A stretch of 64,000 nucleotides of DNA, taken from contig VHCO01000012.1 of NCBI GenBank assembly GCA_016871715.1, positions 1-64,000 of the forward strand, read 5' to 3'. The DNA is from Verrucomicrobiota bacterium (lineage in GTDB: Bacteria > Verrucomicrobiota > Verrucomicrobiia > Limisphaerales > J093). The notes beneath the pieces were generated by a model. The model saw only the letters and a program-made list of their open reading frames with translations. It did not search any database and was not told the origin of the DNA. Both the position numbers and the translations under genes were made by a program. Positions 8,115 through 17,530 of the stretch are shown here, in pieces (position 1 is the first letter of the stretch; each line of letters begins with the position of its first letter).

Positions 8115-9152
8115 ATGAACACGATTCCGAAGCTTCTGTTGGCGCTCCTCGCCGCGGTACCGTTGGCGCAAAGCGCCCAGCCCACTCCTGACCCTTACAT
8201 GGGCGACTGGCAAGGCACCCTGCGATTGGAAGAGGGCGCCGACCAACCCATCGCCGTCAACCTCATCCCGCATGGCGCCGGCCAGTATGAGGCCCGGCTA
8301 CTCTCCACCTTCGAGCGGCGTGTGCCCGTCCTGTTTCAACTCCGCGTCCGGTTTCAGGGAGGCGAGTTTCGGGCTGTGGACGCTATCCCATTCGAGGTGG
8401 GCCGGGTCGTGCGCGCCACCGAGGACGGCGTGGTGGTGAATGCCTCGCTGTGGACTGGCCGCCTCGATGAGGGTGTCTTGGCCGGCCGGTTGGTCGGCAA
8501 TCGGGCTGGCCAGTTCCGTTTGCGGCCGATGGAACGGCCCTCGCCGACGCTTGGGCAATCGCCGCCGGCCGGTGCCCTGGTGTTGTTCGACGGCCAGAAC
8601 CTCGAGGCCTGGACCCCGCGCGATCCCAACGCCGGTGCTGTCCGGTGGAAGTTGGTCGAGGAAAGGGCTATGGAGGTCCAAGGCGGCGACATTCGCACCA
8701 AGGAACTGTTCGGGGACCATCGGTTGCACCTCGAGTTTCGCACGCCCTACATGCCGCAAGCCCGGGGCCAAGGGCGAGGCAACAGTGGCGTCTACCTCGA
8801 AGGCCGGTACGAACTGCAGGTCCTCGACAGCTACGGCCTCGAGGGTGAAGACAACGAGTGCGGCGGCATCTACACCGTGGCCAAGCCCCGCGTCAACATG
8901 TGCGCCCCGCCCCTCCAGTGGCAGACCTACGACATCACCTTCACCTCGGCACGCCTGGACGCCGACGTCAAAAAGACCGCCCCCGCCCGGGTCACCATCC
9001 TGCACAATGGCGTGGTCATCCATGAGGACCTTGAATTGCCGCGGGTCACGGGCGGTGCCTTCGACAGCCGGGAGGGCACCCCGGGGCCGCTCTTACTACA
9101 AGACCACGGCAACCCAGTACGCTTCCGGAATATCTGGATCGAGAAACGCTGA
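8115..9152 (+). CDS. secreted DUF1080 (3-keto-disaccharide hydrolase-like) protein
   Basis: 345 residues. The start at ATG 8115 gives a clear signal peptide (KLLLALLAAVPLAQSAQ). Residues of about 30-140 form an N-terminal domain without a recognised family. The DUF1080 domain (concanavalin-like sandwich) follows, from GALVLFDGQNLEAWTP through RGNSGVYLEGRYELQVLDS and ECGGIYTVAKPRVNMCAPP to the end. These strings are characteristic of DUF1080, whose characterised members hydrolyse 3-keto-glucosides. Acts outside the cytoplasm. Divergent partner: Gfo/Idh/MocA dehydrogenase. Only 24 bp separate its stop from the convergent pseudopilin gene; that gap contains the palindrome GCGGCCGGCCGC. Confidence 0.9.
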   Translation: MNTIPKLLLALLAAVPLAQSAQPTPDPYMGDWQGTLRLEEGADQPIAVNLIPHGAGQYEARLLSTFERRVPVLFQLRVRFQGGEFRAVDAIPFEVGRVVRATEDGVVVNASLWTGRLDEGVLAGRLVGNRAGQFRLRPMERPSPTLGQSPPAGALVLFDGQNLEAWTPRDPNAGAVRWKLVEERAMEVQGGDIRTKELFGDHRLHLEFRTPYMPQARGQGRGNSGVYLEGRYELQVLDSYGLEGEDNECGGIYTVAKPRVNMCAPPLQWQTYDITFTSARLDADVKKTAPARVTILHNGVVIHEDLELPRVTGGAFDSREGTPGPLLLQDHGNPVRFRNIWIEKR

Positions 9153-9176
9153 AGCTCAGGAGCGGCCGGCCGCCGG

Positions 9177-9941
9177 CTACGGTTTCGCCCGGAGTCGCGC
9201 GATGTGTCGCTCGAGCTCGGGGCCGAGATCTTCTTGATAGAAATAGGCGTCCCGCTCGCCGGCGGTGCTCCAACTGTGAATGAAGAGCATCTGGTTGAAC
9301 CGGAGCCAGCGAGCCGATCCGTCCATGAAGACCTGGTTGCCGCCCTCGGGAATTCCCCCCGGCCCGCGATGCGGTGGCATGCCCTTGAAGGCCGAGTCGC
9401 GCCCGCCGCCCCATTGCCGGTCGATCTTCATGACGGCGTCTGCCGCCAACACCCAGCCCGGTTGAGATTGGCCGGTCTTGATCGGGCTGCGCGAGGGGAA
9501 CGTGCCGGCGGGATTCCGCCACTGTGGGATGCCCCCGAAGTACTGAAAACCGATCACCCATTGCGGGTACTGGGCTTCGTAGGTCGGAAAACCGGGCCGG
9601 TTCGGACAGGTCCAAATCTGCGCCAGCGAGTTGGTTGTCAGGTTCAGTCCGGCGGTCGCGGCGGCTTCGCGCTCGGGTGGATTCAGGCAGATTTGCACCT
9701 CGCCGAAGCGCGCCTCGACCACGCGGTCGGCGTTGTCGCCAGCGTACACCGTCATGCCGATGAGGATTTGGCGTAGGTTGTTGATACACTTCGCCCGCCG
9801 ACTGGTTTCCTTCGCCCGGCTCAGAGCGGGCAACAACATCCCTGCCAGAATGGCAATGATCGCAATCACCACCAAGAGCTCGATCAAGGTAAACCCACCG
9901 CCGCGGGCACGGAAAACATAACGCTGGTTTGGGTCGTGCAT
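9177..9941 (-). CDS. type II secretion/type IV pseudopilin-like protein
   Basis: 254 residues. A 16-residue basic leader ends in GGG and is followed by [19 protein letters not shown], the prepilin peptidase cleavage and transmembrane segment, then [14 protein letters not shown] and CINNLRQ. This is the standard Verrucomicrobia/Planctomycetes/Lentisphaerae pseudopilin arrangement (xcpT/N-methylation plus a variable C-terminal domain). The globular part contains the typical late motif [16 protein letters not shown]. It should be processed at the inner membrane and displayed outside it. Specific role unknown; such proteins occur in dozens of copies per genome in this phylum. Confidence 0.9.
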   Translation of the reverse strand: MHDPNQRYVFRARGGGFTLIELLVVIAIIAILAGMLLPALSRAKETSRRAKCINNLRQILIGMTVYAGDNADRVVEARFGEVQICLNPPEREAAATAGLNLTTNSLAQIWTCPNRPGFPTYEAQYPQWVIGFQYFGGIPQWRNPAGTFPSRSPIKTGQSQPGWVLAADAVMKIDRQWGGGRDSAFKGMPPHRGPGGIPEGGNQVFMDGSARWLRFNQMLFIHSWSTAGERDAYFYQEDLGPELERHIARLRAKP

Positions 9942-10362
9942 AAGCGTAAGCGTGTGCTGTTGCCCGAAAGCTACGCCCCGTGGTCCGGCGCGGCAAGCCC
10001 AGAACCTCCGGGTCTCGAGCGCCGGACTGCGGCACCGGCACTCTGCTCTGGGGGGCGAGCCCCTGGGGAACGGGTCCAGCCCAGTTGACCCTCTTTCAAT
10101 TCCATTAGTATGCAGTTCGACGGGTTTATAATAGTTGACAGGACTGCAAGAGGCCTAGCTAGCGTAAGGATGCCCAGTGGTCAGGGGAGTCACCGAGGAT
10201 GGGCGGGCGTTAGCGCCCCGTTGCCGGAGGCGGGCGAGGGCGAGGGGGGTGAGGGGTGATGAGGGGGGACAAAGGCGGACGACAAAGGCAGGCGACAAAG
10301 GAGGGGATAACAGGGAGGGCGAGGATGTGGGTCCGAGATGATCCGCCAGTGGTAGGATGCGA
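9942..10362. other. intergenic region between two pseudopilin genes
   Basis: About 420 bp without a credible gene. It holds an AT-rich patch with a TATAAT (10127-10132) followed by TTGACA (10135-10140). Spacing and order do not make a normal promoter in either direction. Further on is a purine-rich stretch with three near copies of a 13-bp unit, ACAAAGGCGGACG (10269-10281, 10282-10294, 10295-10307). I see no RNA gene. Confidence 0.6.
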
Positions 10363-11166
10363 TCAGTGCTCGGCGTCGGCGCGTTCGAGGACCTCGAGAA
10401 TGAGGTTAAAGGCGTCGCGCAACTGGGAGTAGTCGCGCAAGTCAACCGTGAACCGCGCGTCGGCATTGGGTCGTGTCCGGACACTCCCGTCGGCGTAGAG
10501 GACGTTGGCCGTCCGCTGGCGGTGGTGGGTGCGGGGTTTAACGTTGAACGTGGCGAGGCTGGGGGGGCAAAGGAATAGGGTGTCGATGGCCAGTGCGCGG
10601 ATGGGTTGTCCCTGGCGGTTAAGGCCGAGGTTGTCGAGTTGGAGTTGGGGCGCGGCGTTGGTGGCGTTGGGGTTGTCAAAAAGCTGGGTGTTACCACCGT
10701 GGCGGTAGTAGTAACTGCCTTGCGCCTGCTGCTTGCCGACCTTGGCCAACTCGGTTTCGGCATCGACCGGTTGGTCGCTGCCCGGGCAGAACAGGACCTT
10801 GGCATGGTGGGCGAGTTGTTCCGACAACAACAGTCCCAGGCCCACGGGAGCGCCGCTCTGGAGCGAGAGCAGGCTGGTGGGGGCGCCGGTCGAGGGGTAG
10901 AGGCTCGCCGGGCTGGTGAAGGGCGGCGCTTTGGGGCCGAAGGGGATACTGCCGCCATGGTCTTGGGCGTAGGTGTGGATGGCGATGCTGACCTGGCGCA
11001 AGTTCGAGAGGCAAGCCACGCGGCGCCCGGCCTCCTTAGCCGAGGCGAGCGAAGGCAAGAGCAAGGCTGCCAGAATCGCGATGACCGCGATGACCACGAG
11101 CAGTTCGACGAGCGTGAAGGCCTGGCGCTGAGCTTGCCCAACTGCAGCAGGCGGCGTCAGGGGCAC
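10363..11166 (-). CDS. type II pseudopilin-like protein
   Basis: About 267 residues if started at GTG 11166, which gives a 16-residue leader like that of the neighbouring pseudopilin. An ATG at 11259 would give an unusually long leader of 46 residues. The methylation segment is [20 protein letters not shown], with Ala rather than Gly before the cleavage site, a common variant in this phylum. [14 protein letters not shown] and CLSNLRQ follow, and near the C-terminus [13 protein letters not shown] matches the DGSVR motif of these proteins. Inner-membrane processed and extracytoplasmic. Same orientation as the previous pseudopilin but 420 bp away. Confidence 0.85.
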   Translation of the reverse strand: MPLTPPAAVGQAQRQAFTLVELLVVIAVIAILAALLLPSLASAKEAGRRVACLSNLRQVSIAIHTYAQDHGGSIPFGPKAPPFTSPASLYPSTGAPTSLLSLQSGAPVGLGLLLSEQLAHHAKVLFCPGSDQPVDAETELAKVGKQQAQGSYYYRHGGNTQLFDNPNATNAAPQLQLDNLGLNRQGQPIRALAIDTLFLCPPSLATFNVKPRTHHRQRTANVLYADGSVRTRPNADARFTVDLRDYSQLRDAFNLILEVLERADAEH

Positions 11167-11272
11167 CCAGCCATCGCATCGGCCCAGCGCCACGCATGCT
11201 GGGCCTCGGCGGGATTCGCGGCCGACGGCAACCCGGTGGATGGGGATCGAGCCCGGCATGATCCCGGTGTGT

Positions 11273-12286
11273 TCAGGGCAGTTGCTGCGCACGGTAGAAA
11301 CGATGCGGGGCGGCGGGCGCAGGGTCCTCGAAGGTGACTTGGCCGGTGAGGTTGGTGACCGTTCCGAGGCTCGTCCAAGCGGGCATGGGTTGGGTGACGT
11401 TCGAGGTGGTGAGGATCTCGAAGCGCAGGCCTGGCTCGCTGGCGATTAAGAAGCGCAGGCGCCCATCCGCCCAGGTCGGATCGAGGAGTTTGGGCGCCTG
11501 GGACATGGTCAACCGGACTTGGTCCAGGTCCCAGTAACCGCCGGCCAACGCGGGGTTGACGGTCGAGAGCAAGCGCACCCCCAGGTGTCGACCCGCCCAG
11601 GGATCGGTGGCTTGGACGGGAGCCGATTCGAGGGTGAAATCCACCAGGCGCGTCAGGTTGGGGAAGGTGCTCAAGCTGTGCGTGACGGTGGTGGCATCGA
11701 CGGTCTGGAGGGCGCCGGAGTCGTCGCGGTAATAGAGGCTCAATTCGAGGGTGGCGCCTTCGGCCATGTTGCCGCCGCCGCCTAAGACGGCGACCGTGAG
11801 TTGGTAGGTGCGTCCGACCTGGAAGCGAACGTCGAAGGCGTGCGACGGGGGTGCGCCGGTCCAGTCGGTGGACTCGTAGTCCTGGAACAAACCGACCTCG
11901 GGGACGGCGAAAAGAAAGATGGCCTGCTTGCCGTCCACGTTGGCGATGTGATCTGGGCTGCTGGGGGGCGTGTTGAGGAAGACACCGGTCAATTGGGCCC
12001 AGAGGAACCCACCGCTTTCATCGTACCAGAACGGTTTCGGGGTCTTCTGCCAGGAGTCGATTCGGGGATCGGCGAAGTCGGTCGTGGGCGACTCGAAGGA
12101 CGCGTTGGGGATGGGGATGGGTTGGGAGAGGAGGGCGGACGAGGTGCTGGCGAGGATCAGCAGGGCGGTGGCAGCGATCCGTCCGGCGCGCCCGGTCGGC
12201 GGGTGGGGGTGGCAGGCGAGCGGGTGCCGAGCGACCAGTGGCTGGTGGCGGCGTAGGGCATATCGAGAGTGCATCATAAAGCGCAT
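11273..12286 (-). CDS. secreted protein with shared C-terminal RFYR tail
   Basis: About 337 residues from ATG 12286 (or ATGs at 12277/12274). A long basic N-terminus is followed by a hydrophobic signal segment ([19 protein letters not shown]). The mature part begins with [12 protein letters not shown], a pattern of beta-sandwich proteins that describe 'figure' or PEP-type exported proteins. No enzyme motif is seen. The C-terminus (from about [20 protein letters not shown] to [10 protein letters not shown]) is the same type of terminal module found on three other secreted proteins here. Function unknown; probably an exported surface or matrix protein. It lies just downstream of the GH29-methyltransferase gene on the same strand. 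Confidence 0.75.
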   Translation of the reverse strand: MRFMMHSRYALRRHQPLVARHPLACHPHPPTGRAGRIAATALLILASTSSALLSQPIPIPNASFESPTTDFADPRIDSWQKTPKPFWYDESGGFLWAQLTGVFLNTPPSSPDHIANVDGKQAIFLFAVPEVGLFQDYESTDWTGAPPSHAFDVRFQVGRTYQLTVAVLGGGGNMAEGATLELSLYYRDDSGALQTVDATTVTHSLSTFPNLTRLVDFTLESAPVQATDPWAGRHLGVRLLSTVNPALAGGYWDLDQVRLTMSQAPKLLDPTWADGRLRFLIASEPGLRFEILTTSNVTQPMPAWTSLGTVTNLTGQVTFEDPAPAAPHRFYRAQQLP

Positions 12287-12382
12287 CAGTATCGACCATG
12301 CTTCCCCGGGCGTCCAGCCCGGGGTGCGTTTTGCCGGGGGAGCGGGGAAGTGGATAGGCGGATCGCAGGCGGCCACGAGTCG

Positions 12383-14470
12383 TTAGGGTGAGCCGTCTTC
12401 TTTCTCCCAAGGGACGACCCATTTATAGATGGTATGGTGGGGGCTTTCGTAGCTGCCATCGTCGGGGTCGGTGTCCGGTTCCTTGACGTCGTAAACCAGG
12501 ACGGGTTTCGCGCCGCGCATGTCGAAGTCGTGGGAGACGATCCGGGCCCCGTGGCGGAGTTTCTCGAGTTGGGGCATGAGGCGCACGTTGAGGTCGGGGA
12601 GGAGGTAAAGGGTGACAACGGAGGCCTCGCGGAGGTCGAGGGTGAAGATGTCGGCGTTGCGGATGGTGACGAGGTGTTCGACGCGGTTGGAGCGGACATT
12701 GGCCTGGGCCTCGCGAATGCGCTGGGGGTCGATGTCGAAGCCGACGGCTTTGACGCCGTATTTTTTGGCGGCGGTCACGACGATCCGGCCGTCGCCACAG
12801 CCGAGGTCGTAGACGACATCGCCGGTTTTGACCTCGGCCAACTCGAGCATTTTGTCCACGACGACCTGGGGTGTGGGCACGTAGATGACGTCGGGCGTTT
12901 GGGACAGGCCGATTTCGAAGGCGATCGCGTGCTCGCCCGGGAGTTTCTGGGGCCGTTGAATGACCAAGGCGTCCGATTGCTGGGTCCAGGTGAGGGGCTC
13001 GGCGCTGCCGAGCAGGCGGACGGCGGTGACGGAGCGCGAGGTGACGAGGGAATCGCGGCCCAGCGATGCGATGCGGATGTCGGCGGTGGGCCGGCCGAGG
13101 CAGAAGGCGTAGAGAGCGGTGCCTTTGGTGGTGAAGCGGATGTCGCTGGCGGAATAGGTTTGGGTGTCAGGTTCGGTACCTTGAGTGGAGGCGGCTGGAG
13201 TGCCTTCGCCGAACTCCTTCCAGGGGCGAGTGCCGTAGATGGCTTCGCCATGGATTTGCAGCCATTGGCCCACGGATTCGAGCAGGCGGACTTCGTCGGG
13301 GTCGAGGGTGCCGTCGGCGCGCAAGGGGATATTGAGGAGGAGGTTGCCGTTCTTGCTGACGACATCGATCAGCATGGCGATGACGGCGGTGGCGCTTAGG
13401 TAGCGATGGTTGTCGTTGTGGGCGCGGGCGTCGTATCCGCCGCCGATGGAGGTGGCGGTTTGCCAGGGGTAGGGAGCCAGCTCGTCGGCCTTACGGCGCT
13501 CGAGGTTCCAGACCAGGGCGGGGCGCTGGTGGGATTCGAGTTGCTGAGTGGCCAAGACGGCCTCGTTGCGGCCGTGCCAGGCGAGGTTCGAGTTGTAGAA
13601 GTGCGCGGCCAACTGCAAGCCGAGGTGTTCCCCCACCTCGCGCAGTGGCAGGACGTTGTCGTCGAAGTACAGGAGGTCGGGCCGGTACGAGTCCACGAGG
13701 TCTTTGACTCGGAGGAAGAACTTGTCGGCATAAGCGGCGCTGGGCGGGGCGCCGACGGGATGGGCTTGGGCATAGAGATCTTGCGGATCGTAACCGTTCC
13801 ACCACTGACCGCTGCCATCGGCCTTCGTGAGTCGGCCGTCATAGGGCACTCCGGCCAGCGGCCCGGTGGTGTCGGCGCCCTGGGCGGGTTCGTACCAGGT
13901 CCAGGCGCGTGCGGCGTGGACGGTGACGCCGAAGCGTAGGCCGGCGGCGCGTGCGGCGTTGGCCCAGAGCCCGATAAGGTCTTTGTTGGGGCCGAGGTTG
14001 ACGGCGTTCCAGGGCTGGTATTTGGAATTGAAGTTGTCGAAGTTGCAGTGGTGGTTGGCCAAGGCGACGAAGTATTTCGCGCCGGCGCGCTGGTAGAGGG
14101 CGAGGAGGTTGGCGGGATCGAAGTTCTCCGCCTTCCAGAGGCGGCAGACGTCCTTGAACCCGACCTTCGAGGGATGGCCGTAGCGTGCGAGGTGGGCTTG
14201 GTATAGGGGATGGCCCTGGAGGTAAAGTTTGCGGGCGTACCCATCGCCCTGCTCGGGCTCGGACTGAGGTCCCCAGTGTGCCCAAATGCCGAACTTGGCG
14301 TCGCGGAACCAGTCCGGGCACCGGTACTGCTCACGCAGGGATTCCCAGGAGGGTTGGTAGGGACCGGGGGCGATGGTGCGCGCGGGATTCTCGGCGGCGG
14401 TCAGGGCGGCTAGGAGCACGCCGGCGGCGCCGGCGGCCAGCCCATGCGGTATCGGCAGAGGTCTGTTCAT
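12383..14470 (-). CDS. GH29 alpha-L-fucosidase fused to SAM-dependent methyltransferase domain
   Basis: 695 residues in one open frame. Signal peptide at 1-26 (GAAGVLLAALTAAENP). Residues of about 40-410 form a GH29 barrel: CPDWFRDAKFGIWAHWGPQ, YFVALANHHCNFDNF and RPDLLYFDDNVLP, which holds the likely nucleophile Asp, then VVSKNGNLLLNIPLRADG. A C-terminal sandwich runs to about 520. Residues 523-695 are a complete class I methyltransferase of the type otherwise found as a separate exported protein: DVIYVPTPQVVVDKMLELA, motif I VVYDLGCGDGR, acidic motif VGFDIDP, and SVVTLYLLPDLN. GH29 enzymes release alpha-L-fucose; the methyltransferase target is unknown. Both halves look intact. A frameshifted GH29 paralogue lies at 37688-39246. 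Confidence 0.88.
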   Translation of the reverse strand: MNRPLPIPHGLAAGAAGVLLAALTAAENPARTIAPGPYQPSWESLREQYRCPDWFRDAKFGIWAHWGPQSEPEQGDGYARKLYLQGHPLYQAHLARYGHPSKVGFKDVCRLWKAENFDPANLLALYQRAGAKYFVALANHHCNFDNFNSKYQPWNAVNLGPNKDLIGLWANAARAAGLRFGVTVHAARAWTWYEPAQGADTTGPLAGVPYDGRLTKADGSGQWWNGYDPQDLYAQAHPVGAPPSAAYADKFFLRVKDLVDSYRPDLLYFDDNVLPLREVGEHLGLQLAAHFYNSNLAWHGRNEAVLATQQLESHQRPALVWNLERRKADELAPYPWQTATSIGGGYDARAHNDNHRYLSATAVIAMLIDVVSKNGNLLLNIPLRADGTLDPDEVRLLESVGQWLQIHGEAIYGTRPWKEFGEGTPAASTQGTEPDTQTYSASDIRFTTKGTALYAFCLGRPTADIRIASLGRDSLVTSRSVTAVRLLGSAEPLTWTQQSDALVIQRPQKLPGEHAIAFEIGLSQTPDVIYVPTPQVVVDKMLELAEVKTGDVVYDLGCGDGRIVVTAAKKYGVKAVGFDIDPQRIREAQANVRSNRVEHLVTIRNADIFTLDLREASVVTLYLLPDLNVRLMPQLEKLRHGARIVSHDFDMRGAKPVLVYDVKEPDTDPDDGSYESPHHTIYKWVVPWEKEDGSP

Positions 14471-14591
14471 AGTAGCGGATTGAGTCGAAAAGGATGGTGC
14501 GCGCGGCCGTTGGTGGCTGAGCGGATGTTCGGTTGGCTCATCCGCTCGTTAAGACCGCTGGGCTGGGCAACGGGTTACTGGGCGCTCGAGG

Positions 14592-17138
14592 CTACTCGAC
14601 GGAGCCAGCCGATTCGGTCCACACCAGCGCGGGGGGTGACGGCACATGCCAGAGCGATTCCCAGTAGCGCTGTTCGGTGGCGTAGATGTCGATGGGATCG
14701 TTCGGGGGGAGGTCGGCTGGCAAGACGCCGTAGCGCTGCATTTCGCGCACCCAATCGGGGCGGGGGCGAAACCCGGGCATATCGAATCGTTTGATTTGGT
14801 CAAGCCGTTGGTGGCCGGCGGCGCAGAGGGCTAGGAGGGTGCGATAGTCGGGGTCGGCGGTATCGGCGAAGACGGCGACCGGCGCTTTGGTTTGGGGATC
14901 GCGGCAGAGGCCCCAGCCGCCGGCGGCCTCAGCCAGGGGCGCCAAGAGGAGAATGGACCGCTCGGGTTGGGTCAGGTTAAACACGATGTGGCGGCTGGTG
15001 TTGAGCCGGGGATCGCCCAGTTCCGGTTGCCAGAAGGAGACCCCGCGTTCATCCGCGAGGCTACGGGGTAACAGGCGCCCGGGTTGGTCGTGGCACCCGC
15101 CGCATCGTTGGGCGATCACTGGGGCAGCCGCGCGGGTGGTCGGCCAGTCCCAATCGGCGTGGATCTGCTTGTTCTCGGCATAGCCGCCGATCATGCCGGT
15201 GCCAAGGGCGGCGTAGGTTCCGGGGTAAGCGGCGCCCGACTCGATCCAGAGGCGGAGGGTTTTCTTCTGACGGTCCGTGGCGCGCACGTCGTAATGCGAG
15301 CCATCGAGCAGGGTGAGCAGTCGGCTCGAGGAGGAGCCGAGGGTCCGCGGGGCATAGTTGCTCTGGGGGCGGTTGCGGCCGTCGGAGAAGAGCCGGGCGA
15401 TGGTCAGCATGTAGTAGCTGTGACTGAACATGGGACCGCGGTCGCCGCTCAGGATCAAACGCCCGGCGCGTGGGCCGCCGGCGGTGGTTTTCTGATAGCC
15501 ATGACAACTCACGCAGAGGTCATCGAGGATGGGTTGGACATCGCGCGGAAAGTCGATCACCTCGGGCACCTCCTCGATGGGCTCGATGCGGCTGGCGGCG
15601 CGGCGCGCCGCCACGGCGGTGAGGGTGGCGGCGGCCGTATGGTGGGGTGTGCGGGTCCGTTGCTCGTGGCAACCGACACAACTGCTGATCTCGCCCGGTT
15701 GCACGGTGAGCCAGCTTTGCATGCGTTTGACCGCAAGGTCGTGCTCGTCCAAGGCCACAAAGAAGAGACTGCGTAAGGCGGGCAACTCGATGTAAGCGGA
15801 GCCGTCCGGTTCGACGGGGACGGTGCCAAGAATCCGTTCGAGGGTGAAGGTGCCCCCATAGCTGATCGGGTCCATGCCGCCGGTGTAATGGATCGGCATG
15901 GGCAGGCTTTCGAGGACCAGGAGTTTCTTGATGTCGCCGGGCTTCACGCCCTCCATGTTGCGGCCTTCGTAGACGTTGGCTAAAACCAAGTGACCGGTCG
16001 CTTGGGCAGGGTTAACGCGGTCCGGAACCACGGGCTCCCGGGGGCGAGGGGTGAGGGGGCGCGGTTCGTGCAGGTGCATGCCCGCCCGCACATCGGTTTC
16101 GGGGAGTCGGAAGATGGCTTGCTGTTGGCCGGCGTCGTCCAGCAGGACCAGTTGCGGTCCGAGGGCGGCCATGAAGGAGGTTTCGGCAAAGGCCCACGGA
16201 TCGTAGAACTGATTGCCTTTGCTGATGCGGCGGGCGGAGGCGAGGTGATCGGGGCCGGCGCCGAGGTCGAGGATGGTCAGGGTGCCGGCGTGTTCGCGCT
16301 GGCCATGGCCCGGGGAGAAGTTGGCCACGATCTTCTCCGAGCCGGGGATGGGCTTGGCATCGATCATGACGATGCCGGGGTGTTGGTTGCCAAAGGCGAT
16401 CATCTGCCCCGTGCCGTCGGGGTTCGAGACCCAGAGGTGATGGTAATCGACCTGACTGCGGTCCACGTACTCCCAACGGGTGTAGAGCAGGCGGCCGTCT
16501 CGTAGGGGCCACGGGGTGTTGTCATGCTCGGTGTTACTCGAGATGGGCCGGACGTTGCGCCCGTCGGCGTCGCACCGGTACATGATGGCGACCTGCGTCA
16601 GCCAGCAGTTGACCCACCGCTTACAGCGGGTCGACACAAACACAATGTCTCCGTTGGGCAGATACGTCGGCTCGATGTCGTCATAGTCGCCGTCCGTCAA
16701 CTGACGCAGGTCGGTGCCGTCAGCGTCGATCTCGTACAGCAGGTAGTTCTCGGTGCCGCCGCGCCGGTAAGAGAACAGGATCTTGCCGCCGTCGTAATGG
16801 ACTTGCGGATCGCGAATCCCCCCCTGCGGGTCCTCGAGCAAGGTTGTCAAGGCGCCCGTGACGAGGTTCCACCGATAGAGCTTGCTGCCCTCGCGCCACG
16901 CCTTGCGCCCTGGGTCGTCAGCGTAGTAACCCAGGTTGGCATACCAGTGACCGTCAGTCTCGTTCATCTTGCGCGCCGCAAAGACGATGTCCTGGACCCC
17001 GGCCATCGGGCCGGCGCGGAACCGGTCCAACAAGGAGCCGGCTGCGGCGTTGGGCTGACCGCCGGAACTCGCCGCCCAGGCCTCGCCGGCGAGCAAGAGC
17101 CCGCCTAGGCAGAGCAGCGCGGTCCAGGGGGCGCGCAT
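14592..17138 (-). CDS. PD40/HZS-alpha-like multiheme cytochrome c
   Basis: About 848 residues from ATG 17138, which gives a good signal peptide (TALLCLGGLLLAGEAWA). The N-terminal half is a TolB/PD40-like beta-propeller (repeats such as LYEIDADGTDLRQLTDGDYD, EPTYLPNGDIVFVSTR, and DGRLLYTRW). The C-terminal half holds three c-type haem motifs: CVGCH (near 15680), CVSCH (near 15505) and CGGCH (near 15100). This arrangement matches the hydrazine-synthase-alpha-like family that is widespread in Planctomycetes and Verrucomicrobia without anammox. It is a periplasmic electron-transfer or substrate-binding protein of unknown reaction. It lies 121 bp upstream of the GH29-methyltransferase gene on the same strand. 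Confidence 0.87.
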   Translation of the reverse strand: MRAPWTALLCLGGLLLAGEAWAASSGGQPNAAAGSLLDRFRAGPMAGVQDIVFAARKMNETDGHWYANLGYYADDPGRKAWREGSKLYRWNLVTGALTTLLEDPQGGIRDPQVHYDGGKILFSYRRGGTENYLLYEIDADGTDLRQLTDGDYDDIEPTYLPNGDIVFVSTRCKRWVNCWLTQVAIMYRCDADGRNVRPISSNTEHDNTPWPLRDGRLLYTRWEYVDRSQVDYHHLWVSNPDGTGQMIAFGNQHPGIVMIDAKPIPGSEKIVANFSPGHGQREHAGTLTILDLGAGPDHLASARRISKGNQFYDPWAFAETSFMAALGPQLVLLDDAGQQQAIFRLPETDVRAGMHLHEPRPLTPRPREPVVPDRVNPAQATGHLVLANVYEGRNMEGVKPGDIKKLLVLESLPMPIHYTGGMDPISYGGTFTLERILGTVPVEPDGSAYIELPALRSLFFVALDEHDLAVKRMQSWLTVQPGEISSCVGCHEQRTRTPHHTAAATLTAVAARRAASRIEPIEEVPEVIDFPRDVQPILDDLCVSCHGYQKTTAGGPRAGRLILSGDRGPMFSHSYYMLTIARLFSDGRNRPQSNYAPRTLGSSSSRLLTLLDGSHYDVRATDRQKKTLRLWIESGAAYPGTYAALGTGMIGGYAENKQIHADWDWPTTRAAAPVIAQRCGGCHDQPGRLLPRSLADERGVSFWQPELGDPRLNTSRHIVFNLTQPERSILLLAPLAEAAGGWGLCRDPQTKAPVAVFADTADPDYRTLLALCAAGHQRLDQIKRFDMPGFRPRPDWVREMQRYGVLPADLPPNDPIDIYATEQRYWESLWHVPSPPALVWTESAGSVE

Positions 17139-17530
17139 TCGAAGAGGGCGCAACCCACAGGTGCCGGCTGGCCGGCGGCTGAACAAGGAGTAGGGACGGT
17201 GGCGGGGGAGAAGACGAATCGTCATAAACAGGAGATCGGCTCGACGGCCGCGTCGAATGGTGCCCGGCTCGGGCCGGTGTCATGTGCTGACCAGAGGCGC
17301 ATGGAGACCGGGCAGAGCGTGCCATACCGGCTGCGGTTGTCGATGGTGAATTCCGTCCGGGGGGGCAGAAACATGGGGAGGGGGGCACACCGGGGTAGGA
17401 ACGTCGCGGGTGGGGTGAACAAGAGCTGGAGGGTAGTTGATTAACCCGGTCCCGGTCGGCTCAGATCCGACTGGTCAGCCCGAAGGTCGCTCGACGCAAA
17501 GCGCCGACCAACCTCCTGTCATCTGCTCCC
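17139..17530. other. intergenic region upstream of the PD40 cytochrome
   Basis: About 390 bp between the divergent PD40 cytochrome and the GxxExxY fragment. Short open frames here have no recognisable similarity and no strong ribosome-binding site. No promoter consensus, terminator or RNA gene could be supported. Part may encode an N-terminal extension of the cytochrome if translation starts at 17225. Confidence 0.5.

Noticed and set aside
10127-10140. TATAAT followed by TTGACA as a promoter
   Set aside because: The order and spacing are wrong for a sigma-70 promoter in either direction.
14592-17138. Evidence for anammox hydrazine synthase
   Set aside because: Only the alpha-like architecture is present, without beta/gamma subunits; such proteins are common in heterotrophic Verrucomicrobia and Planctomycetes.
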